Assembly: GCA_020056225.1 (NCBI GenBank)
Contig: JAGVIE010000031.1
Location: 1 to 64,000 of the forward strand
Direction: 5' to 3'
Length of the DNA: 64,000 nt
DNA from: Bacteroidota bacterium
GTDB taxonomy: Bacteria > Bacteroidota > Ignavibacteria > UBA10030 > SZUA-254
Both the position numbers and the translations under genes were made by a program. The notes beneath the pieces are model-generated. The model saw only the letters and a list, made by a program, of their open reading frames with translations, was not told the origin of the DNA and made no database searches. Shown here piece by piece: positions 27,353 through 35,726 of this stretch; positions within the stretch are counted from its first letter, which is position 1, and each line of letters starts with the position of its first letter.

Positions 27353-28591
27353 ATGGTAAAACGCAATATTACAAATATACTTACGACAGCACTTGCAGAC
27401 AGTCCGGTTGTTCTCTTGAACGGCGCAAGGCAGTCGGGTAAAAGCACACTCGTACAATGGTTGGTGGAGAATGAACATCCCGCGACATATTTAACCCTCG
27501 ATGATCCGACAGTGCTCGCAGCCATTCATCATAACCCAACAGATTTTCTTCAGGAGTATAATGGCAATCTTGTTCTTGATGAAGTGCAGCGCGCGCCGGA
27601 GTTATTTCTGGCAATGAAGAGGATCGTCGATAAAGAACGGAAGCCGGGGAAATTTCTCATGACCGGTTCCGCAAACGTGCTATTGTTGCCGCATCTGTCG
27701 GAGTCGTTGGCAGGAAGAATGGAAATTCTCTCACTCTGGCCATTCGCACAAAGCGAAATCAAAAACTTCAACGGTTCATTTATCGATTCGACATTCTCGC
27801 ATTCATTCAAGATTGGAAAGACCGCAGCCGAATCGAAATCGAGTTTAATCCGGCGAATAATAACAGGCGGTTATCCCGAAGTGCAAAAGAAAGCGGACTC
27901 AGAGCGAAGGCGGGCATGGTTCAATTCGTACATAACGACAATTTTACAGCGGGATGTCCGCGACCTTGCTAACATAAACGGATTAACCGTACTGCCACGA
28001 CTTTTATCGTTGCTTGCAACTCGTGCCGGCACGCTTCTTAATATCGCTGAGATTGCCAACAGTGTTGCAATCCCCCAGACTACACTGAAGCGTTACTTGT
28101 CGTTGCTCGAAACAACATTCCTTATACAGTCGTTGCGTGCCTGGTCGGGTAACTTTAGCAAGCGGCTGATTAAGACACCGAAACTGCTTTTCACCGATAC
28201 CGGTTTAATGACTCACCTTATTGGAGTAAACCATGATCGGCTTGCAGCCGATACCACGTTGTTAGGGCGGGTTCTTGAAAATTTTGTGGCAATCGAATTG
28301 TTTAAAGATGCTTCATGGAGTAAAACGAATCCCCAGATTTTTTACTTTCGGACATCATCTGGGCAGGAAGTAGATTTCGTTTTAGAAAGTCCCGACGGTC
28401 AGATAGTTGGCATTGAAGTCAAAGCAAGTTCAAGCGTAGATGGTGATGATTTCAGAAGATTAAAGGTTCTCTCCGAATTAGCCGGTAAGCGATTTGTAAA
28501 AGGTTTGGTTCTTTATACCGGCTCCGAATCTATCCCGTTTGGGAAAAACATATTCGCAGTTCCGGCGGATCGGTTGTGGAATGTTGATTGA
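27353..28591 (+). CDS. AAA ATPase with DUF4143 domain
   Basis: A 412-residue protein of the ATPase/DUF4143 family, widespread in bacteria and without an agreed function. The N-terminal part has Walker A GARQSGKST and a Walker B-like 'LVLDEVQRAPEL'; 'LMTGSANVLLLPHLSESLAGR' positions match the sensor region. The C-terminal DUF4143 half contains a PD-(D/E)xK-like 'EVDFVLE...GIEVKAS' pattern, so a nuclease-type fold is plausible. The Met at 27353 fits the domain start; the open frame reaches 27314. It stands alone at the edge of a defence-type region, flanked on both sides by palindromic DNA. Confidence 0.88.
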   Translation: MVKRNITNILTTALADSPVVLLNGARQSGKSTLVQWLVENEHPATYLTLDDPTVLAAIHHNPTDFLQEYNGNLVLDEVQRAPELFLAMKRIVDKERKPGKFLMTGSANVLLLPHLSESLAGRMEILSLWPFAQSEIKNFNGSFIDSTFSHSFKIGKTAAESKSSLIRRIITGGYPEVQKKADSERRRAWFNSYITTILQRDVRDLANINGLTVLPRLLSLLATRAGTLLNIAEIANSVAIPQTTLKRYLSLLETTFLIQSLRAWSGNFSKRLIKTPKLLFTDTGLMTHLIGVNHDRLAADTTLLGRVLENFVAIELFKDASWSKTNPQIFYFRTSSGQEVDFVLESPDGQIVGIEVKASSSVDGDDFRRLKVLSELAGKRFVKGLVLYTGSESIPFGKNIFAVPADRLWNVD

Positions 28592-28800
28592 GATGTAAAA
28601 TGATGAGCGTGAAGCAAATAAGATATCAAGAGAGAAAAATATCATAAATTGCAAGTTTTCTGAGTGTAAGAAATTTGAAATTACATTCTTTGATTTAAGC
28701 ATTATACTTCTTACTTTATACAACAAATTTAGAATTAATTAGACTTAACCAAACAACAATTGACTAATAACTTATAACTCATAATTCATAACTAAAATAT
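28592..28800. other. Intergenic, A/T-rich, nothing coding
   Basis: About 210 A/T-rich bases after the ATPase gene with many direct repeats of TTATAACTCATAATTCATAAC type near 28770-28790. No gene, terminator or clear promoter could be recognised. Confidence 0.4.
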
Positions 28801-28934
28801 TAGCGTAGCTTCGGCTGCTGTCTTGACTTAAAAACGTGGAAATTTTTCAGCCAACAAGATGGAGCCAGCATACGCCCCGAAAGGGGCGTGGCTGGTGTAT
28901 CCTTTGTTGGCAGGCATCCACGTGCCTCAAGTCA
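28801..28934. ncRNA. Candidate structured RNA or palindromic mobile repeat
   Basis: A small hairpin with a C(UUCG)G tetraloop (stem 28805-28809 / 28814-28818) is followed by a long bulged stem with nested perfect arms: TGACTT 28824-28829 / AAGTCA 28929-28934; ACGTGGA 28834-28840 / TCCACGT 28917-28923; GCCAACAA 28850-28857 / TTGTTGGC 28904-28911; CCAGC 28865-28869 / GCTGG 28891-28895; ACGCCCC 28872-28878 - GAAA - GGGGCGT 28883-28889. Two of the most stable RNA tetraloops and five nested helices are unlikely by chance. It lies 119 bases before hsdR. It may be a structured RNA, a 5' leader element of hsdR or an insertion-element-like palindrome. The strand and identity are unknown. Confidence 0.5.
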
Positions 28935-29052
28935 GAGGGTCATCGGTTTCACGCCCTTTGTTTTTCTGAGACATTTTTTTTGCACGCCAAATGGTTCAGC
29001 CGATCTTAAAAGAAGCTGGACTGCACCGAAGCTCTGCAGATAAACAGAGCAT

Positions 29053-31440
29053 ATGCCACAATCAGAAGCCTTTTCCCGTGTACTCATTGACCGTGCGTTG
29101 ACAGACAGCGGATGGGATCTGCTTGATTCTCATTCAGTTGAATTTGAACATCATTCAATCGATGGACGCGCGGACTATATTTTAAAAGATAAGTATGGAC
29201 ACGCACTGTGTGTGATCGAGGCAAAGAAAGAGGAGCTCGATCCATACGATGCAAAAGAACAGGCACGCGGGTATGCTGCGAATCGGAATGCACCATTTGT
29301 TATTCTTACTAACGGCATCGTTCATTACTTCTGGAATCTTCAGCGGGCTGACCACCAAGATGCATATCGAATTGAACGGCTTCCTTCCAGAGAGGATTTA
29401 GAACGGCAATTTCTTAAGAACCTCAACCCTCCGCGGCAATTACAAACGGAGCGCATAACACCCGAGTATCTCAAACCATTGCGGAGTGACTTAACTCTTC
29501 GAGGTTATCAAATCCGGGCAATGGACGTTATTGCACAGCAGTTTGATGCACTAGGAAAAAGGAGGTTCCTCCTTGAAATGGCAACTGGAACCGGCAAAAC
29601 ATTACTTTGTGCTGCTTTGATTCGAAGATTCCTTTTAACAAGAAATACCGAACGAGTTCTTTTCATTGTTGACCGTATCGAACTTGCTAAACAGACGATG
29701 GAAGATTTCAATGTTATTCTTCCTGAGTATAATCCGGTCATCTATAAGACAGCAAGACGAACTGGTGAGTTATTGGGTTCATCTGTCGTTATAGCAACAA
29801 TACAATCCTTGCTGATGGATCGAAGATATCGCGAGGAATTCACTCCGTTCTATTTTGACCTCGTGATCAACGATGAAGCTCATCGTTCGATTTATGGCGA
29901 TGCTCGTGAGATGGTTCAATTTTTCCAGGGGACACGCATTGGATTGACAGCAACGCCAAAGGCATATTTAAAAAATGTGGATTCTGCAAAGCTTGCTCAG
30001 GAAAATCCAAAAGCATTAGAAGCGCGTCTTCTACGGGATACTTATCATTATTTTGGTTGCGAACCCGGAGAACCGACATACCGGTACGACATCATCGATG
30101 CTGCAAATGATCCGGAGGGACCGTTTCTTTGCCAACAGAAAATCTTTGATGTGCGTTCGGATATCACTACACAAGCTCTTGAAGAAGCCGGATGGACTGT
30201 AACGATCAATGAGCAGGAAGAAACGTACAAGATTCAAGACCTTGAAAGAAAAATATTTACTCCCCACCGCAATTATGTAATGTGCGATGCGTTCTTACAA
30301 AACGCGCAACGATCGCCCGATGGACAGATTGGTAAGTCCATTATCTTTGCAGTGAACCAAACCCATGCAACCGCTATTACAAAAATACTGAATGAATTGC
30401 GTCCGAGTATTGCGCTTACCATTACTTCACGAATTCCAGATGCCTCCTCTCTGGCAAAGGAATTTCGCGACGGCAGACGATCAGAGCGTGTCGCTGTTTC
30501 AGTTGACATGCTTTCAACAGGATACAATTGCAGAGACCTTCTCAATGTTGTTTTAATGCGGCCTATCTTTTCCCCGACAGAATATATCCAGATCAAAGGT
30601 CGAGGTACAAGAAGATATACCTTCGTTATAAACAATGCAGAGTACGAGAAGAAGCATTTTTTCCTATTAGATTTCTGCGCTGTCGCCGAGTACTTTGAAG
30701 AGAAATATGATTACAGCGCGCCTCTCAAGGTCCGCACCACAGGTGGTTCCTCATCTGCGCCGATTCGATTTCAACCGCCTGAAGGTGGCGGGATTATCAG
30801 CGATACGAATGAAACGTACAGCCCAAGAACGGATATTCCGACATGGGAAGGAATCGATCGCGTTATCAAACAGGAAGTGCGTATCGTCGGGCCGAACGGC
30901 GAAAAAGTTGATGTGATGACATTCCGCGGATCGTTCGAACGAGACATAAAAGATTATGTGCAAGCGGATGAGGAACTTCAGCAAGCTGTGGAAGCGGAGG
31001 ATGATGATTCTATTGAAACCATCGTGCAGGAGCGATTCTATCATCGCCCGGAAATGTTTTATTCACCGGATAAGCTGATTATTTCATACGGGGTTCCTGC
31101 TACCACACCCGCTTTTGTTTATAATGCACTAGGCAAGAAACAGTTGCCGACAAAAAAGGAAATCATTTCGGATACGGTCGATTCTATAGCGGCACAATTT
31201 AACCTTCGGTACAACGAACAAAAATGGTTGAATGCCACCGCAGAACTTATTTCAGATGATCCAGCAGCATTGAAAGACTTCTTAGAAGGAAAGACCACCA
31301 TCTTTGAGCGAAGTCAATTCAGACTTCTTGGTGATCTTCATGCTTTGATGCAATTCAGAGAGCGCGATGCTGCCTTTGAAGCTCTGCGACAGTCATTGTT
31401 GGTACGTCAAGTTACATTGGCAGCAGGAACGACAACCTAG
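29053..31440 (+). CDS. hsdR: Type I restriction enzyme R subunit
   Basis: Motor/nuclease subunit of a type I restriction system, 795 residues. The N-terminal nuclease domain shows the PD-(D/E)xK-like pattern with 'CVIEAKKEE' (about residues 54-62). The superfamily 2 helicase core has Walker A 'MATGTGKT', DEAH box 'NDEAHRS' and later motifs 'FAVNQTHA' and 'YIQIKGRGTRR'. The C-terminal part resembles the EcoEI-type HsdR C-terminal domain. It cuts unmodified foreign DNA in complex with HsdM and HsdS, encoded directly downstream. Confidence 0.93.
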   Translation: MPQSEAFSRVLIDRALTDSGWDLLDSHSVEFEHHSIDGRADYILKDKYGHALCVIEAKKEELDPYDAKEQARGYAANRNAPFVILTNGIVHYFWNLQRADHQDAYRIERLPSREDLERQFLKNLNPPRQLQTERITPEYLKPLRSDLTLRGYQIRAMDVIAQQFDALGKRRFLLEMATGTGKTLLCAALIRRFLLTRNTERVLFIVDRIELAKQTMEDFNVILPEYNPVIYKTARRTGELLGSSVVIATIQSLLMDRRYREEFTPFYFDLVINDEAHRSIYGDAREMVQFFQGTRIGLTATPKAYLKNVDSAKLAQENPKALEARLLRDTYHYFGCEPGEPTYRYDIIDAANDPEGPFLCQQKIFDVRSDITTQALEEAGWTVTINEQEETYKIQDLERKIFTPHRNYVMCDAFLQNAQRSPDGQIGKSIIFAVNQTHATAITKILNELRPSIALTITSRIPDASSLAKEFRDGRRSERVAVSVDMLSTGYNCRDLLNVVLMRPIFSPTEYIQIKGRGTRRYTFVINNAEYEKKHFFLLDFCAVAEYFEEKYDYSAPLKVRTTGGSSSAPIRFQPPEGGGIISDTNETYSPRTDIPTWEGIDRVIKQEVRIVGPNGEKVDVMTFRGSFERDIKDYVQADEELQQAVEAEDDDSIETIVQERFYHRPEMFYSPDKLIISYGVPATTPAFVYNALGKKQLPTKKEIISDTVDSIAAQFNLRYNEQKWLNATAELISDDPAALKDFLEGKTTIFERSQFRLLGDLHALMQFRERDAAFEALRQSLLVRQVTLAAGTTT

Positions 31441-31491
31441 TTCTCTTATTTGTCATTACCACGTGTAAAGAAAAAGAAACGAACAAACCAT

Positions 31492-33003
31492 ATGCAAAAC
31501 GGAACAACGAAAACAACGAACGGCTCCAATTTCTTCTCATCGGGATTGCGTGAAAAGATCGACCGCCTGATGAATGTTTTGTGGGCGGGTGGCGTCAACA
31601 ATCCGATGGATTCCATCGAACAGCTTTCGTATCTCGTCTTTCTTCGCCTTCTTTCCGAGCGGGACGATATGCAAGCCGCGCTGGATAAAAAGTATAAACG
31701 CATCTTCTCCGGTGATTGGGCAAAGTATGCGTGGGGAAACTTTGTTACGCTTACCGGCGATGCATTGTTCGATGCCGTTCGTGGATCTATAGAGAAGTTC
31801 CACGAACTTCCAGAGCTCTCTCAAACCGGTAAGTTACTATTCAACCGTGCTACTTTGAAAATCTATGAACGGGCAACGTTGCGTACGGTGATTCAAGAAC
31901 TAAATGAAATGGATCTCTCGTCACACGACGGACAGGACTTGAAGGGGGATATGTACGAGTATCTTCTGAGCAAGCTTGCACAATCTGGTACCAACGGACA
32001 GTTCCGCACACCACGCCATATCATCGATATGATCGTTGCCATGGTCGATCCGAAACCAAAAGACCGCATCTGCGACCCGGCATGCGGAACGGCGGGATTC
32101 CTTATTTCTGCTTATACTCATATTCTTCAGAAACATACAAAGCCTGCTGATCTTACACGTGGCGTGAAAGACGGAAGTTTGTTGAGTCCAGCAGAATTCA
32201 AATTTCTTGAAGAGCAGGCATTTACCGGATATGATAACGACTCCGGTATGGTGAAGATCGCTATTATGAATCTGTATCTGCACAAATTGGATAAGGCTAA
32301 TATCGAGATTCATAATCCGCTCATAGCAAACAAAGGCGGTTCATATCCTGGAATGTTGTACGATGTGATTCTTGCCAATCCGCCGTTTGCAGGAAAAATA
32401 CAGAAGGAAAGTATACTGGCTGACATCGGATTAGAGACACGCGATACGGAACTACTCTTTTTGAAATGGTTCATCGATCATTTGACGATTGGCGGGCGCG
32501 CTGGTGTGATTATACCGAACGGAGTACTCTTTGGTTCCAGCAAGGCGGATAAGAAAGTCCGCGAGCTTCTCTTAACAACGTGCGAGCTACAGGCAGTGAT
32601 TAGTTTGCCGTCAGGCGTGTTCAAGCCGTATTCCGGCGTTGGCACTGCGGTGCTAATCTTTAAAAAACAAGCTCACCCTAAGTTCGTCTGGTTCTACGAA
32701 CTGACGGCCGATGGTTTCTCTCTAGATGATAAAAGAACTCCAAATCCAGAAAAACCACTGGGCGACATTCCCGATGTGCTTGACAAATGGCAAGCAAAAG
32801 AAGAAGGACCAAATAGTTTCTGCATTCCGATTGAACGGATACAGGAAAACAACTGGAACCTCATGGCAGGAAGATACAGGCCGTTAGTAGTTTCAACAGT
32901 AAAGCATGACCCACCAGTTACAATTCTTAGCGATATCATAGAGTTTGAGATAAAGATTGCTGACCGCGCGACAAAACTCCAAGAGGCCTTGCAGAAAAAA
33001 TGA
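31492..33003 (+). CDS. hsdM: Type I restriction-modification methyltransferase (M subunit)
   Basis: N6-adenine DNA methyltransferase subunit of 503 residues. S-adenosylmethionine motif I appears as 'DPACGTAGFL' and the catalytic motif IV as NPPF in 'LANPPFAGK'. The N-terminal helical HsdM domain ('LFSSGLREKIDRLMNVLW'-type, here FFSSGLREKIDR) is present. I chose the ATG at 31492; an in-frame TTG at 31450 would add 14 basic residues. The stop overlaps hsdS by the ATGA junction. Confidence 0.93.
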   Translation: MQNGTTKTTNGSNFFSSGLREKIDRLMNVLWAGGVNNPMDSIEQLSYLVFLRLLSERDDMQAALDKKYKRIFSGDWAKYAWGNFVTLTGDALFDAVRGSIEKFHELPELSQTGKLLFNRATLKIYERATLRTVIQELNEMDLSSHDGQDLKGDMYEYLLSKLAQSGTNGQFRTPRHIIDMIVAMVDPKPKDRICDPACGTAGFLISAYTHILQKHTKPADLTRGVKDGSLLSPAEFKFLEEQAFTGYDNDSGMVKIAIMNLYLHKLDKANIEIHNPLIANKGGSYPGMLYDVILANPPFAGKIQKESILADIGLETRDTELLFLKWFIDHLTIGGRAGVIIPNGVLFGSSKADKKVRELLLTTCELQAVISLPSGVFKPYSGVGTAVLIFKKQAHPKFVWFYELTADGFSLDDKRTPNPEKPLGDIPDVLDKWQAKEEGPNSFCIPIERIQENNWNLMAGRYRPLVVSTVKHDPPVTILSDIIEFEIKIADRATKLQEALQKK

Positions 33004-34121
33004 GCAAGTGGGAAAGCAAAAAATTGATTGATGTTGCCTATGTCATACGGGGTGTTACGTTTGACAAGGGAGATGTAAGCGATTCACCATCAGAAGGTTT
33101 GGTTCCTATCCTCCGCGCTGGAAATATTGGAAATAACCTCGATACGAAAAACGATCTGGTCTATGTGCCCACTCATAAGGTTGGAAAAGAACAATTACTT
33201 CAAGTCGGTGATATCGCAATTTGTATGTCTTCGGGTAGTCCTGATATAGTTGGAAAAACTTCGAAGTTGGAGGAGATATGGAAAGGTTCTGTTGGTGCTT
33301 TTTGTGCAATCATACGGTTTAATCAAAATGTTATTCCAAATTTTGGAGCTTTATATTTTCAAAGTCGTGCTTTCATAAGTTGGAGAAAGCACCAAGCCGA
33401 AGGTGCAAACATAAAGAACATAAGAAAATCCGATCTTGAATCATTGATGTTGCCAGTTCCCCCACTTACTGAGCAAGAGCGCATTGTTTGTATACTGAAT
33501 GAAGCAGAAGAAATGAAGCGGCTTCGCGCCCAAGCCAACAACCGCACCACTGACTTTATCCCAGCTTTGTTCGATGAGATGTTTGGGGATCCATTAAAAA
33601 ATTTGAAGCAATTTCAGAAAAAATCTTTGGGTGATCTGATCAAAGTGAAGAGTGGTAATGGGTTAACCAGTGAAGCAAGGGAAATTGGTCCCTATCCAGT
33701 CTATGGCGGAAATGGAATCACGGGGTATCACTCAGAATACATGTTTGACAAACCAGTGTTAGTTATTGGACGAGTTGGCGTTTATTGTGGAGCGGTGCAT
33801 ATTTCCTTGCCTAATAGTTGGGTTACTGACAATGCGCTATATGTATCTTCATTTTCAAATGATCTTGATCTTACATATCTGGCATGGGCAATTCGTTTTA
33901 CGAACCTGAACCAGTACGCCGGAAGAGCAGCACAACCCCTGGTATCAGGCAGCAGAATCTATCCAGTTGAAATCGTTGTACCTCCAAAGGAACTTCAAAT
34001 CGAATTTGCCACGAGAGTGAAGGAAATCAGCTCACTGGAAGTGGATCAATCAATTGCTGAACAAAAGCTCGAATCTCTTTTCCAATCACTTCTCCATCGT
34101 GCATTTGAAGGAGAGTTATGA
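33000..34121 (+). CDS. hsdS: Type I restriction specificity subunit
   Basis: A 373-residue subunit that sets the target sequence. Two target-recognition domains (about residues 1-160 and 200-350) are separated by a helical spacer near residues 160-195. Each ends with the typical 'PPLTEQERIVCILNEAEEM' or 'PPKELQIEFATRVKEISSLE' segment leading into a coiled helix. The 4-base overlaps with hsdM upstream and with the next gene downstream show one tight operon. The recognised sequence cannot be read from the protein. Confidence 0.93.
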   Translation: MSKWESKKLIDVAYVIRGVTFDKGDVSDSPSEGLVPILRAGNIGNNLDTKNDLVYVPTHKVGKEQLLQVGDIAICMSSGSPDIVGKTSKLEEIWKGSVGAFCAIIRFNQNVIPNFGALYFQSRAFISWRKHQAEGANIKNIRKSDLESLMLPVPPLTEQERIVCILNEAEEMKRLRAQANNRTTDFIPALFDEMFGDPLKNLKQFQKKSLGDLIKVKSGNGLTSEAREIGPYPVYGGNGITGYHSEYMFDKPVLVIGRVGVYCGAVHISLPNSWVTDNALYVSSFSNDLDLTYLAWAIRFTNLNQYAGRAAQPLVSGSRIYPVEIVVPPKELQIEFATRVKEISSLEVDQSIAEQKLESLFQSLLHRAFEGEL

Positions 34122-34942
34122 TCGGAAGCTTGCGAAATCATTGGATCTATACAGCGCAGGAAATTTGGGAATCGCTTGCAACCCACGAACAAGCACCGCA
34201 GGATTTTTTCTCTGATCTTTACAGTGAAGTGGAAGACCATCTTGGCGTACATACTTCGCAAGCTCTGTTCGAGGAAATACGGAATGATCCTGTTATCGCG
34301 CAGACTAAATTTCTTGCCATCAAAGGAACAGACTTTGCTGCCGAAATGGAGATTGCAAAGTTTCTTGAGGAAGCGTACGAAACAATAGAAGATTACGGAA
34401 TATCTGGCTATGGTGAAAAATTTAAAATTCTTCTGCGATCTTTTCTCACAAAGTATAATTTACGTTACCGGCTCGATGATCCATTTGCACTGCGGTTCCT
34501 ATTACCCGGATCATTTGCCAATCTGTATAACGATCTGAGAAGGATTAACATCACAAATGTGCATCTCCAAACATTGTGGAGTGATTTTGAAGAAGCATTC
34601 GATGAATACTCTCACGAATCATCGGAACGTAAACTCAACGCCTGCCTTACCAATGCCAGTAAATACGCTGAAGGACTTGCGTCTATCACAACAGGTAAAA
34701 ATGGAACACTTGCTGATTTGGCAGATCAAGTAAACGAATGGCCTCATATGGCTCTGAAGCAATCATTAAAAAATCTATATGGTTTTTGTTCGAACTATCC
34801 CCAATTACGTCATGCAGGGAATCCGGCAAGTGCAATACGGAAACTTGACTCAAGAGATTCGATTCTTATTTCAGTGCTCTTCGTTGCATTCTCAGGTTAC
34901 CTGACAACGAATTTGAACAAGCAAGAAGTGCTAGGGGCGTGA
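34118..34942 (+). CDS. Abi-like protein coupled to hsdS
   Basis: A 274-residue, probably all-helical cytoplasmic protein whose start overlaps the hsdS stop (ATGA), so it is made together with the restriction system. Its C-terminal part (about residues 210-262) has 'LYGFCSNYPQLRHAGNPAS' and 'DSRDSILISVLFVAFSGYL', resembling the C-terminal domain of abortive-infection proteins (Abi_C), where an RHG-type motif is conserved. The N-terminal 200 residues I do not recognise. A role as a second-line defence that acts when restriction fails is inference; it could also be a modulator of the type I complex. Confidence 0.65.
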   Translation: MIGSLRNHWIYTAQEIWESLATHEQAPQDFFSDLYSEVEDHLGVHTSQALFEEIRNDPVIAQTKFLAIKGTDFAAEMEIAKFLEEAYETIEDYGISGYGEKFKILLRSFLTKYNLRYRLDDPFALRFLLPGSFANLYNDLRRINITNVHLQTLWSDFEEAFDEYSHESSERKLNACLTNASKYAEGLASITTGKNGTLADLADQVNEWPHMALKQSLKNLYGFCSNYPQLRHAGNPASAIRKLDSRDSILISVLFVAFSGYLTTNLNKQEVLGA

Positions 34943-35261
34943 GCCACTCTTGACATTAGACAATCGGTGAGCTTCCACTCTCTCACCGGAAAATATCCAA
35001 CCTTTGTTGCAATATTAAAATCAATCTTGAAACTTTCCGCACCATTCTATTTTCGATTTTGAAAATTAAACTTTAAAATCTTTCCAATTTTCAACCTTTT
35101 CAATCAAAATCATATATTCACCGCTGGCACAATAGTTGATATTTATAAATATCAACTTTATCCACCTGCGCGTTCCACCTACGCATTCTGCTTTGGTGGA
35201 TAGGATCCGCTTCGGTGGACGAGTTTGTCTACGATTTGTAGGGCAACGATGTAATTCATTT
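34943..35261. other. Intergenic region with hairpin, operator and TCCACC/GGTGGA palindromes
   Basis: The 319-base gap holds, in order: a 7 bp hairpin CGGTGAG 34965-34971 / CTCACCG 34982-34988 without a U-tract (weak terminator of the restriction operon); the perfect 24 bp palindrome at 35134-35157; and two TCCACC copies (35161, 35174) facing two GGTGGA copies (35195, 35214) that can pair. No gene was seen. Confidence 0.5.
35134..35157. promoter_or_regulatory. Perfect 24 bp palindrome, candidate MerR operator
   Basis: The half-site AGTTGATATTTA is followed directly by its exact complement, giving uninterrupted two-fold symmetry over 24 bases. It lies about 105 bases upstream of the MerR-family gene and the Psr operon. 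MerR proteins bind such dyads between the -35 and -10 boxes, so autoregulation and control of the operon is the natural reading. The binding protein is not proven. Confidence 0.6.
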
Positions 35262-35726
35262 ATGAGATCAGAAATCATTCAAAATCAGGATACACCACTC
35301 TATTCCATCAGCACTGCGGCGAAGATGCTCGGCATTTCGGTGCATACGGTGAGGATGTACGAGCGTGCCGGACTTATCTTGCCGTTCCAAAAAGAATCGA
35401 GCCACCGGCTTTACTCGCAGTCGGATATCGAGCGGTTGAAATGTATCCGCCGCGCGATCAACGAAGATAAAATCGGCATCGCAGGCATCCAGCATATTCA
35501 CGCTCTGATTCCCTGCTGGGAGATTGTTTCTTGTTCGCAAAATGACCGTGAGCATTGCGAAGCGTATAGAAATCATACCAAGGCATGCTGGACATTCGAC
35601 CATCCAAAGAACTCATGCAAAACGCGTGAATGCAGAACTTGCCCTGTCTATAAAGAATCAATCGACTGCACGAAAATCAAAAACAGAATTATCGGGATAA
35701 CGGAGAAATATGAATCCACTCTCTAG
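35262..35726 (+). CDS. MerR-family regulator with Cys-rich sensor tail (two-CW type)
   Basis: A 154-residue regulator. An N-terminal MerR helix-turn-helix with wing ('YSISTAAKMLGISVHTVRMYERAGL' in parts, 'SSHRLYSQSDIERL') is followed by a C-terminal domain with about nine Cys: 'PCWEIVSC', 'HCEAY', 'ACWTF' and 'CKTRECRTCPVY'. The two CW pairs match the so-called two-CW domain, which probably binds a metal or FeS cluster. It overlaps the molybdoenzyme gene by 17 bases, so it controls the sulfur operon it belongs to. The start at 35262 opens the conserved domain; the frame is open further upstream from a TTG. Confidence 0.82.
   Translation: MRSEIIQNQDTPLYSISTAAKMLGISVHTVRMYERAGLILPFQKESSHRLYSQSDIERLKCIRRAINEDKIGIAGIQHIHALIPCWEIVSCSQNDREHCEAYRNHTKACWTFDHPKNSCKTRECRTCPVYKESIDCTKIKNRIIGITEKYESTL

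Noticed and set aside
34965-34988. Hairpin after the Abi-like gene as terminator
   Set aside because: Only a 7 bp stem and no U-tract follow; kept as a weak note in the gap entry.
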